The position numbers and the translations under genes were made by a program. The notes beneath the pieces were generated by a model. That model ran no database searches. It was not told the origin of the DNA and saw nothing but the letters and a program-made list of their open reading frames with translations. Source: Peromyscus leucopus (lineage: Eukaryota; Chordata; Mammalia; Rodentia; Cricetidae). From it: DNA of 64,000 bases. Position 1 is the stretch's first letter; each line of letters starts with the position of its first letter. The stretch is taken from the NCBI RefSeq assembly GCF_004664715.2, contig NC_051068.1, forward strand, positions 9,787,298 to 9,851,297. Direction: 5' to 3'. Shown here piece by piece: positions 10,463-22,334 of this stretch.

Positions 10463-10894
10463 ACAACAAGAAAGTAAAAGTGGAACTATCTGGGTGAAGA
10501 AGGGGAATAGCAGAAGGTGAGTATGGGGACAGAAGAGGGCAATGAAGGGTGAATAGGAACAAAATAGATGATATATGTGTATGCAAATGTCCTTGTGGTA
10601 TGAGTACATGCTAATTATAATTTAAATAATAAAGCAAGCAAGTAAGCTTCATTTGTCCTTGGAGTGGAGGGTAGTGAGGCTAGAGGTGATGGTGAATTCC
10701 ACAAAAAGCCTTTGGGTGAGGGTAGAGAGGCCTCTGCAGGCTCAGCAGCTACTTGGGGAAAGAATGGCAGTCTTGCTCTTGGTGAAAAGCAAAGGTTGGA
10801 AAATTGGATGCAATCCCTCTGTGTGAGCATTACCCACGTTTGCTGACTGTCCCCATATAGTCAGTGTTCTAATGACCCCATGGTAGGAAGTCAG

Positions 10895-11037
10895 CAAAGG
10901 TCAGGGCTCTCTAAAGTAACAGAACTCATAGAATGAATACGTAGGATTAGAGTGGGTCACAGGCTATGGTCCGAGTAGTCCAACAGTAAATATGTATTAG
11001 TTAGGGTTTTGTAGAGTAAGAGAACTTATAGAATGAA

Positions 11038-11115
<78 letters not shown>

Positions 11116-11160
11116 TATATACACACACACATATATATATATGTATGTATATATATATAT

Positions 11161-11209
<49 letters not shown>

Positions 11210-11640
11210 GGGGATTTATTAGAATGACTAACAGGCAGTGGCCCAGCTAATCCAACAATGGCTGTCTATGAATGGAAGGTCCAAGAATCCAGTAGTAGTT
11301 CAGTCTATGAGGCCAGATGGCTCAGCTGGCCTTCAGAATACATTGGAATCCCAAAGATGTAGCTCTAATTCCAGTGAAGGAATGGACTTGCTACTAAGGC
11401 AGGAACAAGCAGTAAAGAGCAAAAACTTCCTTCTTCCATGTCCTTACATAGGCTTCTATCGAAGGCGTGACCCACATTAGAGGTTGGTTTTCCCAGCTCA
11501 AAAGATCTGGATTAAAGGTGTGTCATCCCACTGCAAGGTCTTCCCACTTCAAATTAAGCAAAAATCCCTCATAGGTATGCCTCTCTACTTGGGGGTCTTA
11601 GTAATTCCAGATGTAGTCAAACTGGCAGTCAAAAATAGCC
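10895..11640 (+). mobile_element. Rodent interspersed repeat copies around a compound microsatellite
   Basis: Two overlapping starts of the same family (cagggctctctaaagtaac near 10902 and ttagttagggttttgtagag near 10998) precede a body with ggatttattagaatgac, ccaacaatggctgtc and ggtcttcccacttcaaatta. A related copy is at 58155-58610. I know this arrangement from rodent genomes but cannot name the family safely. Confidence 0.55.
11038..11206. repeat. Compound microsatellite (CT)n(AT)n(AC)n
   Basis: A CT run (about 11038-11078), an AT-rich run broken by ACAC and GTATGT (about 11079-11160), and an AC run (about 11163-11206). The open frames across it translate only the repeat. Confidence 0.97.
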
Positions 11641-11645
11641 ATCAA

Positions 11646-11740
11646 GGCCGGGCGGTGGTGGCGCACGCCTTTAATCCCAGCACTCGGGAGGCAGAGGCAG
11701 GAGGATTCTTCTATCTCTGCAGGATTCTTCTATCTCTGCA
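11646..11740 (+). mobile_element. Truncated B1 ending in a 19-bp tandem duplication
   Basis: A young B1 left half (gccgggcggtggtggcgc to ggcaggagga) stops abruptly and is followed by two exact copies of aggattcttctatctctgc at 11702-11720 and 11721-11739. Confidence 0.8.
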
Positions 11741-11759
11741 GGACCCTGAAAAATGAAGA

Positions 11760-12950
11760 GATTGACAAAAACTGTTATAATTTGATCCAGAGATTTCAAT
11801 GTTGTCCTCAGAAGTTTTCTCTTCATGACCTTTCTTGTGTCTGCCATTCTGCGAGTTGGCTTAATGCTCATGTCCTACACTTGGCAAGATGGTTGCCAGG
11901 ATCTAGAAGGCTCCAGCTTATATGAGGAAGAGTTCCCATATCACTCTTGGATTTCACATGGGTTAATTTGGGAATAACCTAGAAGAAGAGGCATCTGGAT
12001 TGTAACTGAAAGATAGCAAGGACATTGTGGTTGATAGATCCTCGGCTAAGATCTGGCCAAATTTTGTGTGTTTGTGGATCCAAAAATTTAACTTGTATGG
12101 TGAGGTTTCATATTAAATCTGCATAAATTTGCTCAAAACCTTTCCTCCTAAAGTACTACCTCATCTGTAATTGTTCTTATGCCTTGAAAACTCACCATAC
12201 AGTTGTGGGTATCCACCAGGAAAGACTGCTCAGACATGGTATTAAGCCAGTAGAAAGTCTTCATTAGCTGGCCAGAGACTACGCTGAGTATTTGGGATCT
12301 CAGTGTTGCACTGAGCCTTTCTCAGGGTGAGCTTTTAAGCACAAAAACCATGTTCTGAGTTGACATATTTCAGTTAACAAGAACAGTTAGTCAGAAGCAG
12401 AACTACAGAAGCCAAAAAAGCAAGGTTAGTACATGTAGAGACTTTCTCAGAACTATGGACTTTGATGGACTAGGTCTTTGTTTTTTTTTTTTTGTTTGTT
12501 TGTTTGTTTTGTTTTGTTTTTGGTTGGTAGTGTTGTCTATGTGCTGAGTTTTATGGCCCGAATGGTACTTCCATCATGGAGTCAGTTGTGCTAATGTCTG
12601 GGGGCCTACAAAGGTCTGAGACCCTGCTACAACATAAACTGCAAAACTTTAGTGAATGGAATTCTATTCCTGGAATTACCATAAAAACCAATTCTTTGGG
12701 AAAGACCCATGATTACTTCCAGTCAAAATCCCAGGTCCGTTTTGAGAATAGTATTACTGGAAACTCCCAACCTGTTGGAAGGACATGGAGATGCGGTGAC
12801 CATTAAACCGACAAGACATTGGCTGGTTTTGCTTTAACTTTGATATCTCTAGAAACAGGCTCTGCAATAAGGAGTCAAGTGCATGCAGCATATCTAACAG
12901 TGACCTCAGAGAAGCATCAGGTTGGTATAGGGAAGCGAGGCAAGGAAGAG
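11760..12950. other. No recognised gene
   Basis: Contains a T/GTTT-rich run at 12480-12521; the remainder is probably decayed repeat but cannot be named. Confidence 0.4.
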
Positions 12951-12956
12951 ATTATG

Positions 12957-13390
12957 GGCTTTCATATGAATCCTTTGCCCAAACTCACATGCTGATGTTC
13001 TGACCCCGGGACCTCAGATGGGATCTTATTTGGAAAGAAGGCCACTGCAGATGTATTAATTAGCATGAGATGACACTGGAGCAGGATGGGCCTCTGGTCC
13101 AGTGTGATTGGGGTCATCCTAGAAAGGGACATTAGGTATTCATACGAAGGAACACTGTGAGAAGAGGAAGGTGAACAGTGGGCTAATCCTTCTACTGGAC
13201 AAGGAATGCCACAAAGTGGCAGAAAATAAAGAGAATCAAGGAGAGGCATGGAACAGATGTCCCTTGCAGCTCTCAGAAGGACCCATCCTACTGATTCTGA
13301 TCTCAGGCTTCAGACGAGCTGTGGAGTTTTAGGGATTAGGCCCCTCTTTCGTGGCACTTTGTTACAGTAGTCTTCGAAAACCAATGCAGC
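12957..13390 (+). mobile_element. Old ERVL-MaLR LTR (MLT1-like)
   Basis: Resembles the MLT1 LTR: catatgaatcctttgcccaa, then tgggatcttatttgg, an ataaagagaatcaagg region, and near the 3' end ggcactttgttacagtagtc. Assignment is from pattern memory. Confidence 0.5.
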
Positions 13391-13706
13391 TGGTGAAACG
13401 ACAAGAGCACATGTCATCAAGCAAGCTATCAGTGTGAGCGAACTGAGTGCAATCCCACCGGTGAACCCCAGGAGGCGGCACAGTGCACACATCTCAAAAA
13501 GTGAACTGGTTGGCTGCACTGTTAACCAGCACCATACAACAACGGGTTTGTTTTGTTTTCCAAAGGAGATAATGTAAGTGGGCAGTAAGTTCAAGACGGA
13601 CACAGCTGGTATCATTCATCCTTAGAGAAATGCAAATCAAAACCACAACCAGAAATTATTTCACATCTACTGTATAATGAGAAGATAATTTCAAAAAAGA
13701 TGGTGC

Positions 13707-13815
13707 TTCTGGGTGTGGTGGCACATGGTTTCAATCCTAGCACTCAGTCAGGAGGCAGAGATAGATGGATTTCAATGAGTTCCAGGCCAGCCAGGACTAC
13801 AAAGGGAGACCTTGT

Positions 13816-13830
<15 letters not shown>
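13707..13830 (+). mobile_element. B1 SINE inside the old L1
   Basis: From ctgggtgtggtggcacatgg to a shortened end (ggagaccttgtcttgag) that runs into the GA tract. Confidence 0.8.
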
Positions 13831-13890
<60 letters not shown>

Positions 13891-13963
13891 GAAAGGGAAA
13901 GGGAAAAGGAAAAGGAAAGGAAAGGAAAGGAAAGGAAAGGAAAGGAAAGGAAAGAAAAAATAT
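13821..13963 (+). repeat. (GA)n then (GGAAA)n purine tract
   Basis: About 33 GA units followed by GGGAAA and GGAAA units, in place of the poly(A) tail of the preceding B1. Frames across it are artefacts. Confidence 0.97.
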
Positions 13964-15174
13964 GATGTGAAGTGTTGGTGAGAATATAGAAGAACTAGAA
14001 CTCTCATTCATTACTGGCAGTAATGAAAAATGCACAGCTGTTTTGGAGAACAGTTTTCCCATTCTCAGAAAGCTAAACATAGACCTACCCTGTGGCTGGC
14101 AATCTCACTCCTAGTTATATATATACCTGATAGAACTGGAGAAGTATGCTCACACAAAAACGTGTATATGAATGTTCATGGCAATATTACTTAGAGTTAC
14201 CGGAAGGAGGAAACTCCAAATGTCCATGAGTTGATGAGTAAACAAAATGTGAATTATCCACATCTTGAAATGTGATTCAATGGTACAAAGGAAGGGATTC
14301 CTGATGCACAATATTATAAATTAGCCAGAAGACATCATGATAAATGAAGCACGCCAAATGCAAAATGCCACACAATACATGATTCTGTTTATGAATTTCC
14401 AGCATAGACAAACCCATCCAAAGTACAGCAGCTGTGTCTATGGGCAGATGGCAGAGGGTCTTTGCTTGTTGTTGTTTGCTTGTTAATAGTGATAATAATC
14501 ATATAATTGTGTGAATATGTATTAAAACATTGGGGTCAACACTTTGAAGTAAGTTTTATGGTATATGAATTTTCTCAATTTAAAAAAGATAAAAATACCT
14601 TTGAGAATTACTCTCCTAGAGGAGAAGAGCCGGGGCATTTCTCCACCCATCAGCTACCAGCAGTTTGGGATCCAGACTCTCCCCAGGATATATTAATAAC
14701 CCAGGGCTTGTGACTAGATTTTGGTGTGGGCTCCAGGTGCTAGGATTTGCAAGAGGGCTTGGATACAATCAGGATTTACTCATTTCAAGTGTGGTCAGTT
14801 TCCTATAGTTTGTAGGATTGTGCCTTCTGTGGTTATACAATATTGACTTCTTGATGTTCTGTTCTCATGTCAAAACGTAGTTCCTCGACTTAAAAAAATA
14901 CGTGATGGCCCTATGGTATCACGCTCCTGGGGCACTGGTGGCTGCTGAGGGCTGCTGTGGAGAGGAGTTAGCGTATTAGTGGTGTGACTCTGGGGAGGTG
15001 CCCATGCTCCAGTAGAAGGTTCCTAACTATACTGTACTCCTGTGGGCTGCCCTTACTAGAGAACTGGGTGAGTCACAAAACATAAAGATGCAAAAATTGG
15101 AAGCAGAATTGTGGGGGGAAGGGAGGGTTAGTATTAAGTGGTAAGAGAGTGGGAGGCAAGTGTGACCAGACTGC

Positions 15175-15175
<1 letters not shown>

Positions 15176-15212
<37 letters not shown>
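15176..15212. repeat. (TG)n microsatellite
   Basis: A pure TG run of about 17 units. Confidence 0.95.
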
Positions 15213-15220
<8 letters not shown>

Positions 15221-15450
15221 AAAGAACAAATTTTATCCTTCCCCAAAGTTGAAGTGTTGTAAACAATGGTGGGGGTGTTACCTGAAAGGTTTAGAATTCA
15301 GTTATTTTGAGGTTATCCACAATCATCTTAGCTACAAAGAGTGGAAATCAACCCTGGCTGGGATGGTTGTAATAAAGAGTGTGGAGAAAAGAACTGGTGA
15401 GGACATGGGAGGGACTTGAGCCGTACCCACTTCAGTAAGAAGGGATGTCT

Positions 15451-15452
<2 letters not shown>

Positions 15453-15509
<57 letters not shown>
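15453..15509. repeat. (CA)n microsatellite
   Basis: A CA run of about 26 units with one CTCA interruption near the end. Confidence 0.95.
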
Positions 15510-15510
<1 letters not shown>

Positions 15511-16059
15511 GTCTCTAAGACATGTGCAAAGCTGGAGCATCAGGCCCAGACTTTGGATAATTCTAAGAGTAGCCAGGTGGTCCAAGCTAAAGCCAAAATC
15601 ACAGCATAGGGGCTGTGTGGAGGACCCTGACCCTTCCCAGGCCAAGTACTTTTCAGAAAGAGGTGGGTGAGGCAGAGCTTACCATCTAGGGCTATCTGAA
15701 TCCAAACCCCCAGTCTTCCTTCTCTAAGTTGGCACATTCTTTGTAAACAGACAGATACACAGTGGCTGTGGATAATGATACCATAATGGATGTGGATGTT
15801 TCCAGAAGTGCCAGATACAATTTACATGGCATCATTATGAAATGTAACTGAAGTCTGCAGTGATATCTGTGTTTCAAACAACTAATCACTAAGGTTGCCA
15901 GGCAGTTATATTTGCTAGGTACACTGGTTCCTGTGAGCAGGTGAATGATTTATGCCCCAGGCCAGTTCCTCACAGTCTCAGCAGCTCCTTTCTGGTGCTC
16001 TCATCTCCAGTGTGTGTTTTCTGGCCTATTCTGTCAGCCTCAGTTTCTTTTTCTTTTCC

Positions 16060-16750
16060 TTTTTTAATAACATAATTTCTTTATTGATTCTTTGGGAATT
16101 TCACATTATGCATCCCAATTCTACTTACCTTACAGTCCCCCTCCATCCTCCCCTCACTCCTGCAGCACCCCCAAAAGAAAATTTAAAAATATCAAACCAA
16201 ACCAAAATATAGCAAGCAAACAAAAACAAGAATAAAACAAAACATAAAACAAAACAAAACAAAAACCTTTTCTCATTCTTCCCACCTCTCCAACACCTCT
16301 TCGTTCGTCCTGGTGGTGTTGAATGCAGTGTGTCACACAGTGTACCCTTTTGTCCAGTCAGCTTTCCTAGCAAATGTTTATTGTGCTGAGTCACTGGTCT
16401 AGTTCAAGACCTCTGGTTTTTGGTACACCATCATCACAGAAACTCCTCTAGGATATCCCTCGGCTGGCCAGAGCTTCCACAGGACCAGTCCCTTCATGAG
16501 CTCCAGCAGGTCCTAGACTTTGTAGATGCTAGGGTGGGCCAACCCAAGGCCTGGCTGTTGGCCTGGGTGGTAAGTCAGTCTGGGATACTTGGGGCACTCC
16601 TCTCAGGTGAGGGGCAGAACCAGCTCCTCTATGCCCATGGCACCAGGGTCAGCTCTTCTGTGAGGGTCGGGGCCAGCTCTTTTGCTGCAGTGTCCAGCAA
16701 GAGGCAAGGCCAGCTTTCCCAGGGTCATCGAAGCAGCCTCAATTTCTAAC
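16060..16750 (-). mobile_element. Rodent LINE-1-associated non-coding segment, probably antisense
   Basis: aatttctttattgattctttg followed by gggaatttcacattatgcat, an (AAAAC)n region, then ggaccagtcccttcatgagc and repeated ggccagctct phrases. I associate this combination with rodent L1 UTR copies. No coding frame is supported. Confidence 0.5.
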
Positions 16751-16894
16751 ACTTGTTTTGTTTCTACATGGCTCTGGGCAGCACCAGACCCTCACTGTCA
16801 GCTAGCTTCACTAAAGAACTCTCCGTGATATGCCATTCTACAATAGCAGTACTTATGTGCTGTAGGCACGTGATTCCCTACACTGCTCTTCAGA

Positions 16895-17075
16895 ACTATT
16901 GGGGATATGGCTCAGTTGGCACCTGATACACAAGCGCGAAGACTTGAATCTGGACTCCAGGCATCCATGTAAAAAGCTGGGCATGATGGTGCACTCCCAC
17001 ACAAGGGGGCTGTCCTCTCCAGAACGACAGGGTCACTACTATAAACTGCAATCTTCAGAACCGCGAATTAAAACA
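16895..17075 (+). mobile_element. ID/B4-type SINE
   Basis: A tRNA-derived head (ggggatatggctcagttgg) is joined to a B1-like gctgggcatgatggtgcact segment, the ID-B1 composite pattern of B4. Confidence 0.6.
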
Positions 17076-17233
17076 AACCTTTGCCTTTCTAGGTTAGTTG
17101 TGGGAGGTATTTCATAATGCCATGCAAAGCTGATGCTAGTCACTAATGAAACTGACTTTCACTTTCTTTGTGACATATAACCGGGGTATCTTTCCTGTGC
17201 TTACTTTGCTGTCCTTACGTCCTGTTTGCTGAG

Positions 17234-17420
17234 ATGTCTATTTTTTTTTTTTTTGTACTGTCCAGGTGTAAGGGTTCTTTGTCTATTTTGGATACAAGCC
17301 CTTCATCAGATGGCACTTGGCAAATATTTTCTTCCAGGCTGTGGCTTGGGTTTTCATTCTCTAACACTGGCTTTCCACAGAGCAGTTTTGGTGTGAATGA
17401 AGCCCACGGTGATAGTTAAT
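17234..17420. mobile_element. Possible old L1 fragment
   Basis: tttgtctattttggatacaa, then gcccttcatcagatggc and caaatattttcttcc resemble a phrase common in old mammalian L1s. Ends and strand are uncertain. Confidence 0.4.
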
Positions 17421-17429
17421 ACCAACAGT

Positions 17430-19318
17430 CGGCTTGAAAGAACCTAGGATGCAAACTTCTTGGCATGTTTGTGAGGATGTTTCTAGATGAACTGAGGTGG
17501 GAAGGCCCACCTCACTGTGGCCACGCGCTATGGCACAGGTTGGGGTCCTGGGATGGATGAAGAGGACTGAGGCGAGCACAGCATTCACCTCTCTGCTTTC
17601 TGACTGCGGATGGGATGTGACCAGCCGCCTCATGCACTGCTCTCATGACTCCCCACCACAGAGGACTGTACACACAAACGTGAGCCAGGACAAGCCCTTC
17701 CTTTGTTAACTCACCTTTATCAGGTAGTCTGTACCTCAAGGAGAGAGTAACCAGTACATCCACCTTACCGAACTTGTCTCTTGTGGATGTGTCTCCCAGC
17801 TTCAGACAGTTTAAAGACTGCACTCACCCCATTCCTGTTTACTCCCCTGGACCCCACTGTGACAAAACTACTCTTCAAGAGACATGGACAGTTGTGAAAA
17901 TGATCAGACTTAAATGGACTCAGACATCTTCTGACCTCTGACATGTAACACCTTTGCCACTGAGCCTCAAACACCCTGTGATCAATCTTTGTAGCCAGAG
18001 ATTGTTGAATCAAAATATAATTATGCAATCCTCCACATTTTACTTAAAAATCAGCCCTTGCCACAACTTCTTTGGACATGCTCAGAGTTTATTACGGTAC
18101 AGGTATTCCTGTGGCAACTCTCTGCTACTCCCAATTAGTGTATTAGCACTTGAAGAGCTTTCCTGGGTGTTTAGACGACACCTCCATCACAGCAGAACCC
18201 ACTGCACTTTCTGTGACATCTGATTGCACTATTTGTCACCTTATCCTTGTCTTCTACATTCCTTGCTCAGCTCCTACCCTCAGGAGCTTCTCCTCATAGC
18301 CTCTAGATGGGTACCTCCTCTGCCTGCTCTGACACAGTGATCAACCTTGGCTCATGGGTCTTTGTTTTCTGTCTGTTCCTGGTTGTCAATCTCACCCCTT
18401 CATGATTTTATTTACCAGCAATAGATGAGTGAATGACTACAAAAGTGTGGTCTCCAAATCTCTCCATTTTCCTTGCCTATCATTATTATACCATAGTTGC
18501 CTAGACATTTCAATCCAGTTGTCCCATTTCAAACAGGGTATGGTCAAAACTGAACAAACTATCTTGATCTACCTTTCAAATCAGATGTTCTTCTGAAGTC
18601 CCAGTTTTGTTTTGGTTTTTCTGGTTAGTTGGGCCAGAAACCTGGAATCCTTTCTCATTATATTCTTATTCTGTCTCTGTCTCTCTCCATCTTTGTATCT
18701 TTATCTTCTTAGTCATCTAGTCCACCTCAGTTCTTCACGTCATCACTTTCATCATAAGACAATACAGCATTGAGCTAATTAGGAAGCAGCATGATAGAGT
18801 CACATGGCATTAAATATCTCCTAAGTAAAGGAATGGTTCTGAAGTACTAGGAATAAAATTAGTGACCAATGTAGTTAGGGACTGAGGATGACTATGTTTC
18901 TAACTGGGCCAGTTATCATTTGAGAAGCTTTGCAGAACTGAGATTAAAACTCCATTTGAGACATGCTGTCACTGAAGTACCATGTGACTTAGGTCCATGA
19001 TAAGAGTAAAGACCGGGGCAAAAGATTTAAGGTCACATCGGAAGCTGATGAAAAAAATCCAACTTCACAACTAATTGAGGAGTTTGTGAAGTGAGGATGG
19101 ATCAAGACAGGCATTTGAGGAGCCCTGAGACATAAGAAGGGAATGGAGAAGTGGCCAGGCCAAGAAGAGCCAGGAAAAAGCCATTTCCCTGGAGCTGATG
19201 TGGGAAGTGATAGGTTCAGTAGCTGGTGCTGAAGAGTGACATGGAGGTAAACTGAGATGAAGATCAGAGAGAAACTACTTGGCTTAGACGCTGAGAGATG
19301 ATATAAATCCTTGTCTAT
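17430..19318. other. No recognised gene or repeat
   Basis: A 123-codon minus frame at 18989-19360 is serine- and leucine-rich with no recognisable domain and overlaps the repeat that follows. Confidence 0.4.
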
Positions 19319-19319
19319 T

Positions 19320-19720
19320 TGGGGGGGCTTTTCTAGTTTTATTTCTATGTGATAAAACACAGATGAAAATCAACTTTCAGAAAGGCTTTCCTTAGCTTAC
19401 AATTCCAGATAACAGGCCATCATTTCTGGGAAGTCAAGGCACGAACTTGAAGCAGCTAGTTACATCCACAGTCAAGAGCAGAGACAAATGATTGCATACA
19501 TGCCCAGTACTCTACTATTTTCCTCCACTCTTAGACAGTCTAGGGCCCCAAACCAGACAGTGGTGCTGCCCACTTTCAGACTAGGTCTTCCCACATCAAT
19601 GGGAATCAAGACAATCCCCTCACAGATATGCCCACTGGCCAACCTACTCTAGACTATCCTCTTCCCAGGTGATTCTAGGTTGTATAAAGCTAACAATTAA
19701 CCATCAAGAGAAACCCTTGC
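19320..19720 (+). mobile_element. Diverged rodent interspersed repeat
   Basis: Contains gtgataaaacacagatgaaa, then cttagcttacaattcc, cttcccacatcaatggg and gattctaggttgtataaagc. A related piece is at 26692-26880. Confidence 0.45.
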
Positions 19721-19865
19721 TGCTCTTCCTCTTGGCTCCAGGAGAGAGGCCAGAGTATAACTCAGGTTCAAGCAGATGACTCCTCTCACTGAGGATCTTG
19801 ACTCTTTTGCAAAGAGTTAGGGCAGTCAGGTCAACTTATACCGACATGTTCTGGGAGGGTTCAAT

Positions 19866-20720
19866 TGTTGCAGAATATTTGTTTATACACTAAAGATGTG
19901 TCTTGCCTAAGGTCCCTTCTGATTGGTTAAATAAAGAACTAAAGGGTCAATAGCTAGGCAGGACTTCCAGGCAGAGAGAGAAACTGGGGGGGAGAAATCT
20001 AGGTGGGTGATTTCACCAGCAAACTAGGAGCAAGTTGGATATGCCATACTAAAAGAGGTAACCAAGTCATGTGGCAGAACGTAGATTAAAAAATAAATAT
20101 GGGTTAATTAAGTTATAAGAGCTAGTTGGGAAAAAACCTAAGCAAAGGCCAAGCTTTCACTTCCGAGGGTGACTTTCAGTTGCTGGTTCAAGGAGACAGA
20201 TCTTCTACCCTAGACCATGGCCAAGTTCATCTGTAACTTCGAGGAGAAGGCCCTGGGGCTAATAACCACTGCCATGACTTACTTGAAGCCTCGTTTGGCC
20301 ACATTTTGGCAATACGCCAAGGTTGAGCTGGTTCCCCCAACCCTTGCTGAACTCTCTGCAGCTATTCAGAGTGAAAAAAAAAATAACCCAAAGTGCTAAA
20401 ACTGGTAGCTTCAAACACTTTACAGTTAAGGAAGCTATGCTGAATGGTTTGGTGGCCACTGAGGTGTGGATGTGGTTTTTTGTCGGAGAGATGATAGGCA
20501 AACGTGGCATCGTTGGCTATGTTTGAAGACTGATCTTTAACATCTGATCTTATTTGAGTTCCTATTTGAATGTTCTTGGACCACATGTAATGAGATTGTA
20601 TCTGATAAAATATTAGCTGTTGAAAAAAAAGGGCCAAACTTTTATAATTAATAATAAGTCTCTGGGTCATTATTTGAGAGCTGGCAGTTCAACGATATCC
20701 TGACAAGAAAGCTTGCTACA
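19866..20720 (+). mobile_element. ERV LTR split by an Atp5mg processed pseudogene
   Basis: The left part (19866-20157) begins TGTTGCAGAATATTTG and contains gattggttaaataaagaac and caatagctaggcagg, phrases of a common rodent class II LTR. The right part resumes at about 20632 with cttttataattaataata and gggtcattatttgagagctg and ends CTACA at 20720. The two halves read as one LTR if the pseudogene is ignored. No matching flanking duplication was seen at its outer ends. Confidence 0.7.
20158..20631 (+). pseudogene. Atp5mg: Processed pseudogene of Atp5mg (ATP synthase subunit g)
   Basis: The parent encodes the small g subunit of the mitochondrial ATP synthase membrane sector. An ATG at 20217 opens a frame containing PRLATFWQYAKVELVPP, a recognisable subunit g segment. 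The frame is broken at the A10 run at 20374-20383, after which a different frame continues with TGSFKHFTVKEAMLNGLVAT and MWFFVGEMIGKRGIVGYV to 20526. There are no introns, a 3' UTR and an A8 tail (20623-20630) follow, and imperfect 11-bp target duplications flank it: GGCCAAGCTTT at 20147-20157 and GGCCAAACTTT at 20632-20642. The copy is inactive by frameshift. Confidence 0.93.
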
Positions 20721-20999
20721 TATTAAATGGTCATGAAGACCTGATGGCAGAGTCTTAGGATTCCAGAGATCTCTTTCTTCAGTTCTATATTCTATGTTCA
20801 TTTTCCTAGCTTGCCATTCAATATTGGGAATAATTCAATGCCCCTCTACATGAATCCCCTTTCTTCTTCCTCTAGACAGAGCGGGTTCCATTGTTTGAAA
20901 CAAGTACACAGTATCTCGACAGGAATATTTTCAGAAGAATGTCAGGTCCAAAACCCAGCTTACACTTAAATTTCAGTGGAGACTAAGAATTCTTCAGCA

Positions 21000-21225
21000 G
21001 AGGAGTGGGGAGATGGGCCAGTGGTTAGGCACTTGCCACACAAATATGAGGAGCAGAGGTCAGATTCCTAGAGCTCATGTAAATGCCTGATGAGCCATGC
21101 TGACTTGCTTGTAACTCCAACCCTGGGAGGTAGAGACAGCAGATTCCTAGGGCAAGTTACTAGCAAGAGCAGTCACACCCACACGCTTTGAGCTTGCCTG
21201 TGAGACCCTGCTTCAAAGAATAAGG
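21000..21225 (+). mobile_element. B3/B4-type SINE
   Basis: tggggagatgggccagtgg, then gcacttgccacac and a gtgagaccctgcttcaaag end give a tRNA-like head with a B1-like tail. Confidence 0.55.
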
Positions 21226-21597
21226 TCTCTAGATGCATGTGCACCTATGTATGTGCACACTCATGCATATAGGTGATCACTTGCAAATATGCCTAAAACA
21301 TATGCACATCACAACTTGAAAATGGAAAAAGAAAAAAGAAGAGTATTATTCAAAAGAAATGTAAACTGATACTCCACTAAGAAGCGAAGTTGGGAGAGGG
21401 CATCCAAATGTTCTAGAAACTGAGAATGGGTACAGATTTCCTTTCTCAGCTTGACATTTGAGTTCTCCTCTATGACTTCCACCTGGCTTTCCAGGCCAGC
21501 CACAGTATTTATTCCCTCTGATTAAAGCAAACTGCAAATTCAATATTATCTACAAATGCCTGACTCTCTATTTTGTATACTTGTAAGTTTGTTTGTT

Positions 21598-21712
21598 TGT
21601 TTTGTTTTTGAAGCAGGTGAGATGTAGTGCAGGCTGGCCTTGAATTCACGATCCTCCTAGCTCAGCCTCCTAAATGTTGGGGTCACACATGTGTCACCAC
21701 ACCCTTATTCTA
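21598..21712 (-). mobile_element. Diverged B1, antisense
   Basis: Reverse complement of a B1: ttgtttttgaagcagg, ggctggccttgaattcac, ctcagcctcctaaatg and caccacaccc. Confidence 0.65.
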
Positions 21713-21936
21713 TAGGTTTTACTAAGGATATAGCTTTGGCCTAGATTATGTCCACAGATCAATCTGTTAATTGCCTTGGTCCTCTACAGCCTAAACACCA
21801 TCTCAAAATTTTTCTGATCCCACAAATGAGTGAAGTTTCTGCTGGCTTTAAAATCCTCAAACTACTTTGTATCTCTCTTACCATTTGTAATTAGATTGTG
21901 CCCTTGAATAACCTGTGTAGGGGACTCATTACTATC

Positions 21937-21984
21937 TTTTAATCTGAGCTTCCTTCTCTTTTTTAATCTGAGCTTCCTTCTCTT
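21937..21984. repeat. Exact 24-bp tandem duplication
   Basis: Two identical head-to-tail copies of a 24-bp unit that begins TTTTAATCTGAGC and ends TTCTCTT, at 21937-21960 and 21961-21984. Confidence 0.95.
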
Positions 21985-22334
21985 AGCAGCACTCACACAG
22001 ACAAGAATGCACACAGAAGGCTCAGCACCTGCTTGACTCACAGTGACAAGCACAGAAACATTCTCCACAGGGCTGAGGTAGAATGATTAGAGTTTTCTGG
22101 AAATTACTCTTCCAGGCAGGAACACATCCTCATAAACAATGGTGGCTCCGTGCACTCATGGATTGGGAAGATAAGGAAATGGAGGTTTAAGTGGAGCCCC
22201 AGTCTGTGAGGGCTCTCTGTATACCCATAGTTCTCTCTCATCCAGAAGTGGTAATCATCTGTACCAAAATAACGAAGGAAAGGCTTCCACACACAGTCTA
22301 GAACTTACAATGTTGCAAGTCCAAAGTGTGCAAA

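Larger units (their letters stand above)
13615..14600 (+). mobile_element. Old LINE-1 3' fragment interrupted by a B1 and purine tract
   Basis: agaaatgcaaatcaaaacc at 13625 matches an L1 ORF2 signature. After a B1 and purine tract (13707-13963) the L1 resumes at about 13965 with gtgttggtgagaatatag, then ggcaatattacttagag and further ORF2 3'-end patterns. No intact frame remains. Confidence 0.75.

Noticed and set aside
10997..11227. Short frames over the CT/AT/AC tract
   Set aside because: Pure microsatellite translations.
13700..14080. Frames over the GA/GGAAA tract
   Set aside because: Arg-Glu or Ser-Leu repeats from the purine tract; no gene.
18989..19360. 123-codon minus-strand frame
   Set aside because: No recognisable domain, biased Ser/Leu composition, and overlaps a decayed repeat; no splice context.
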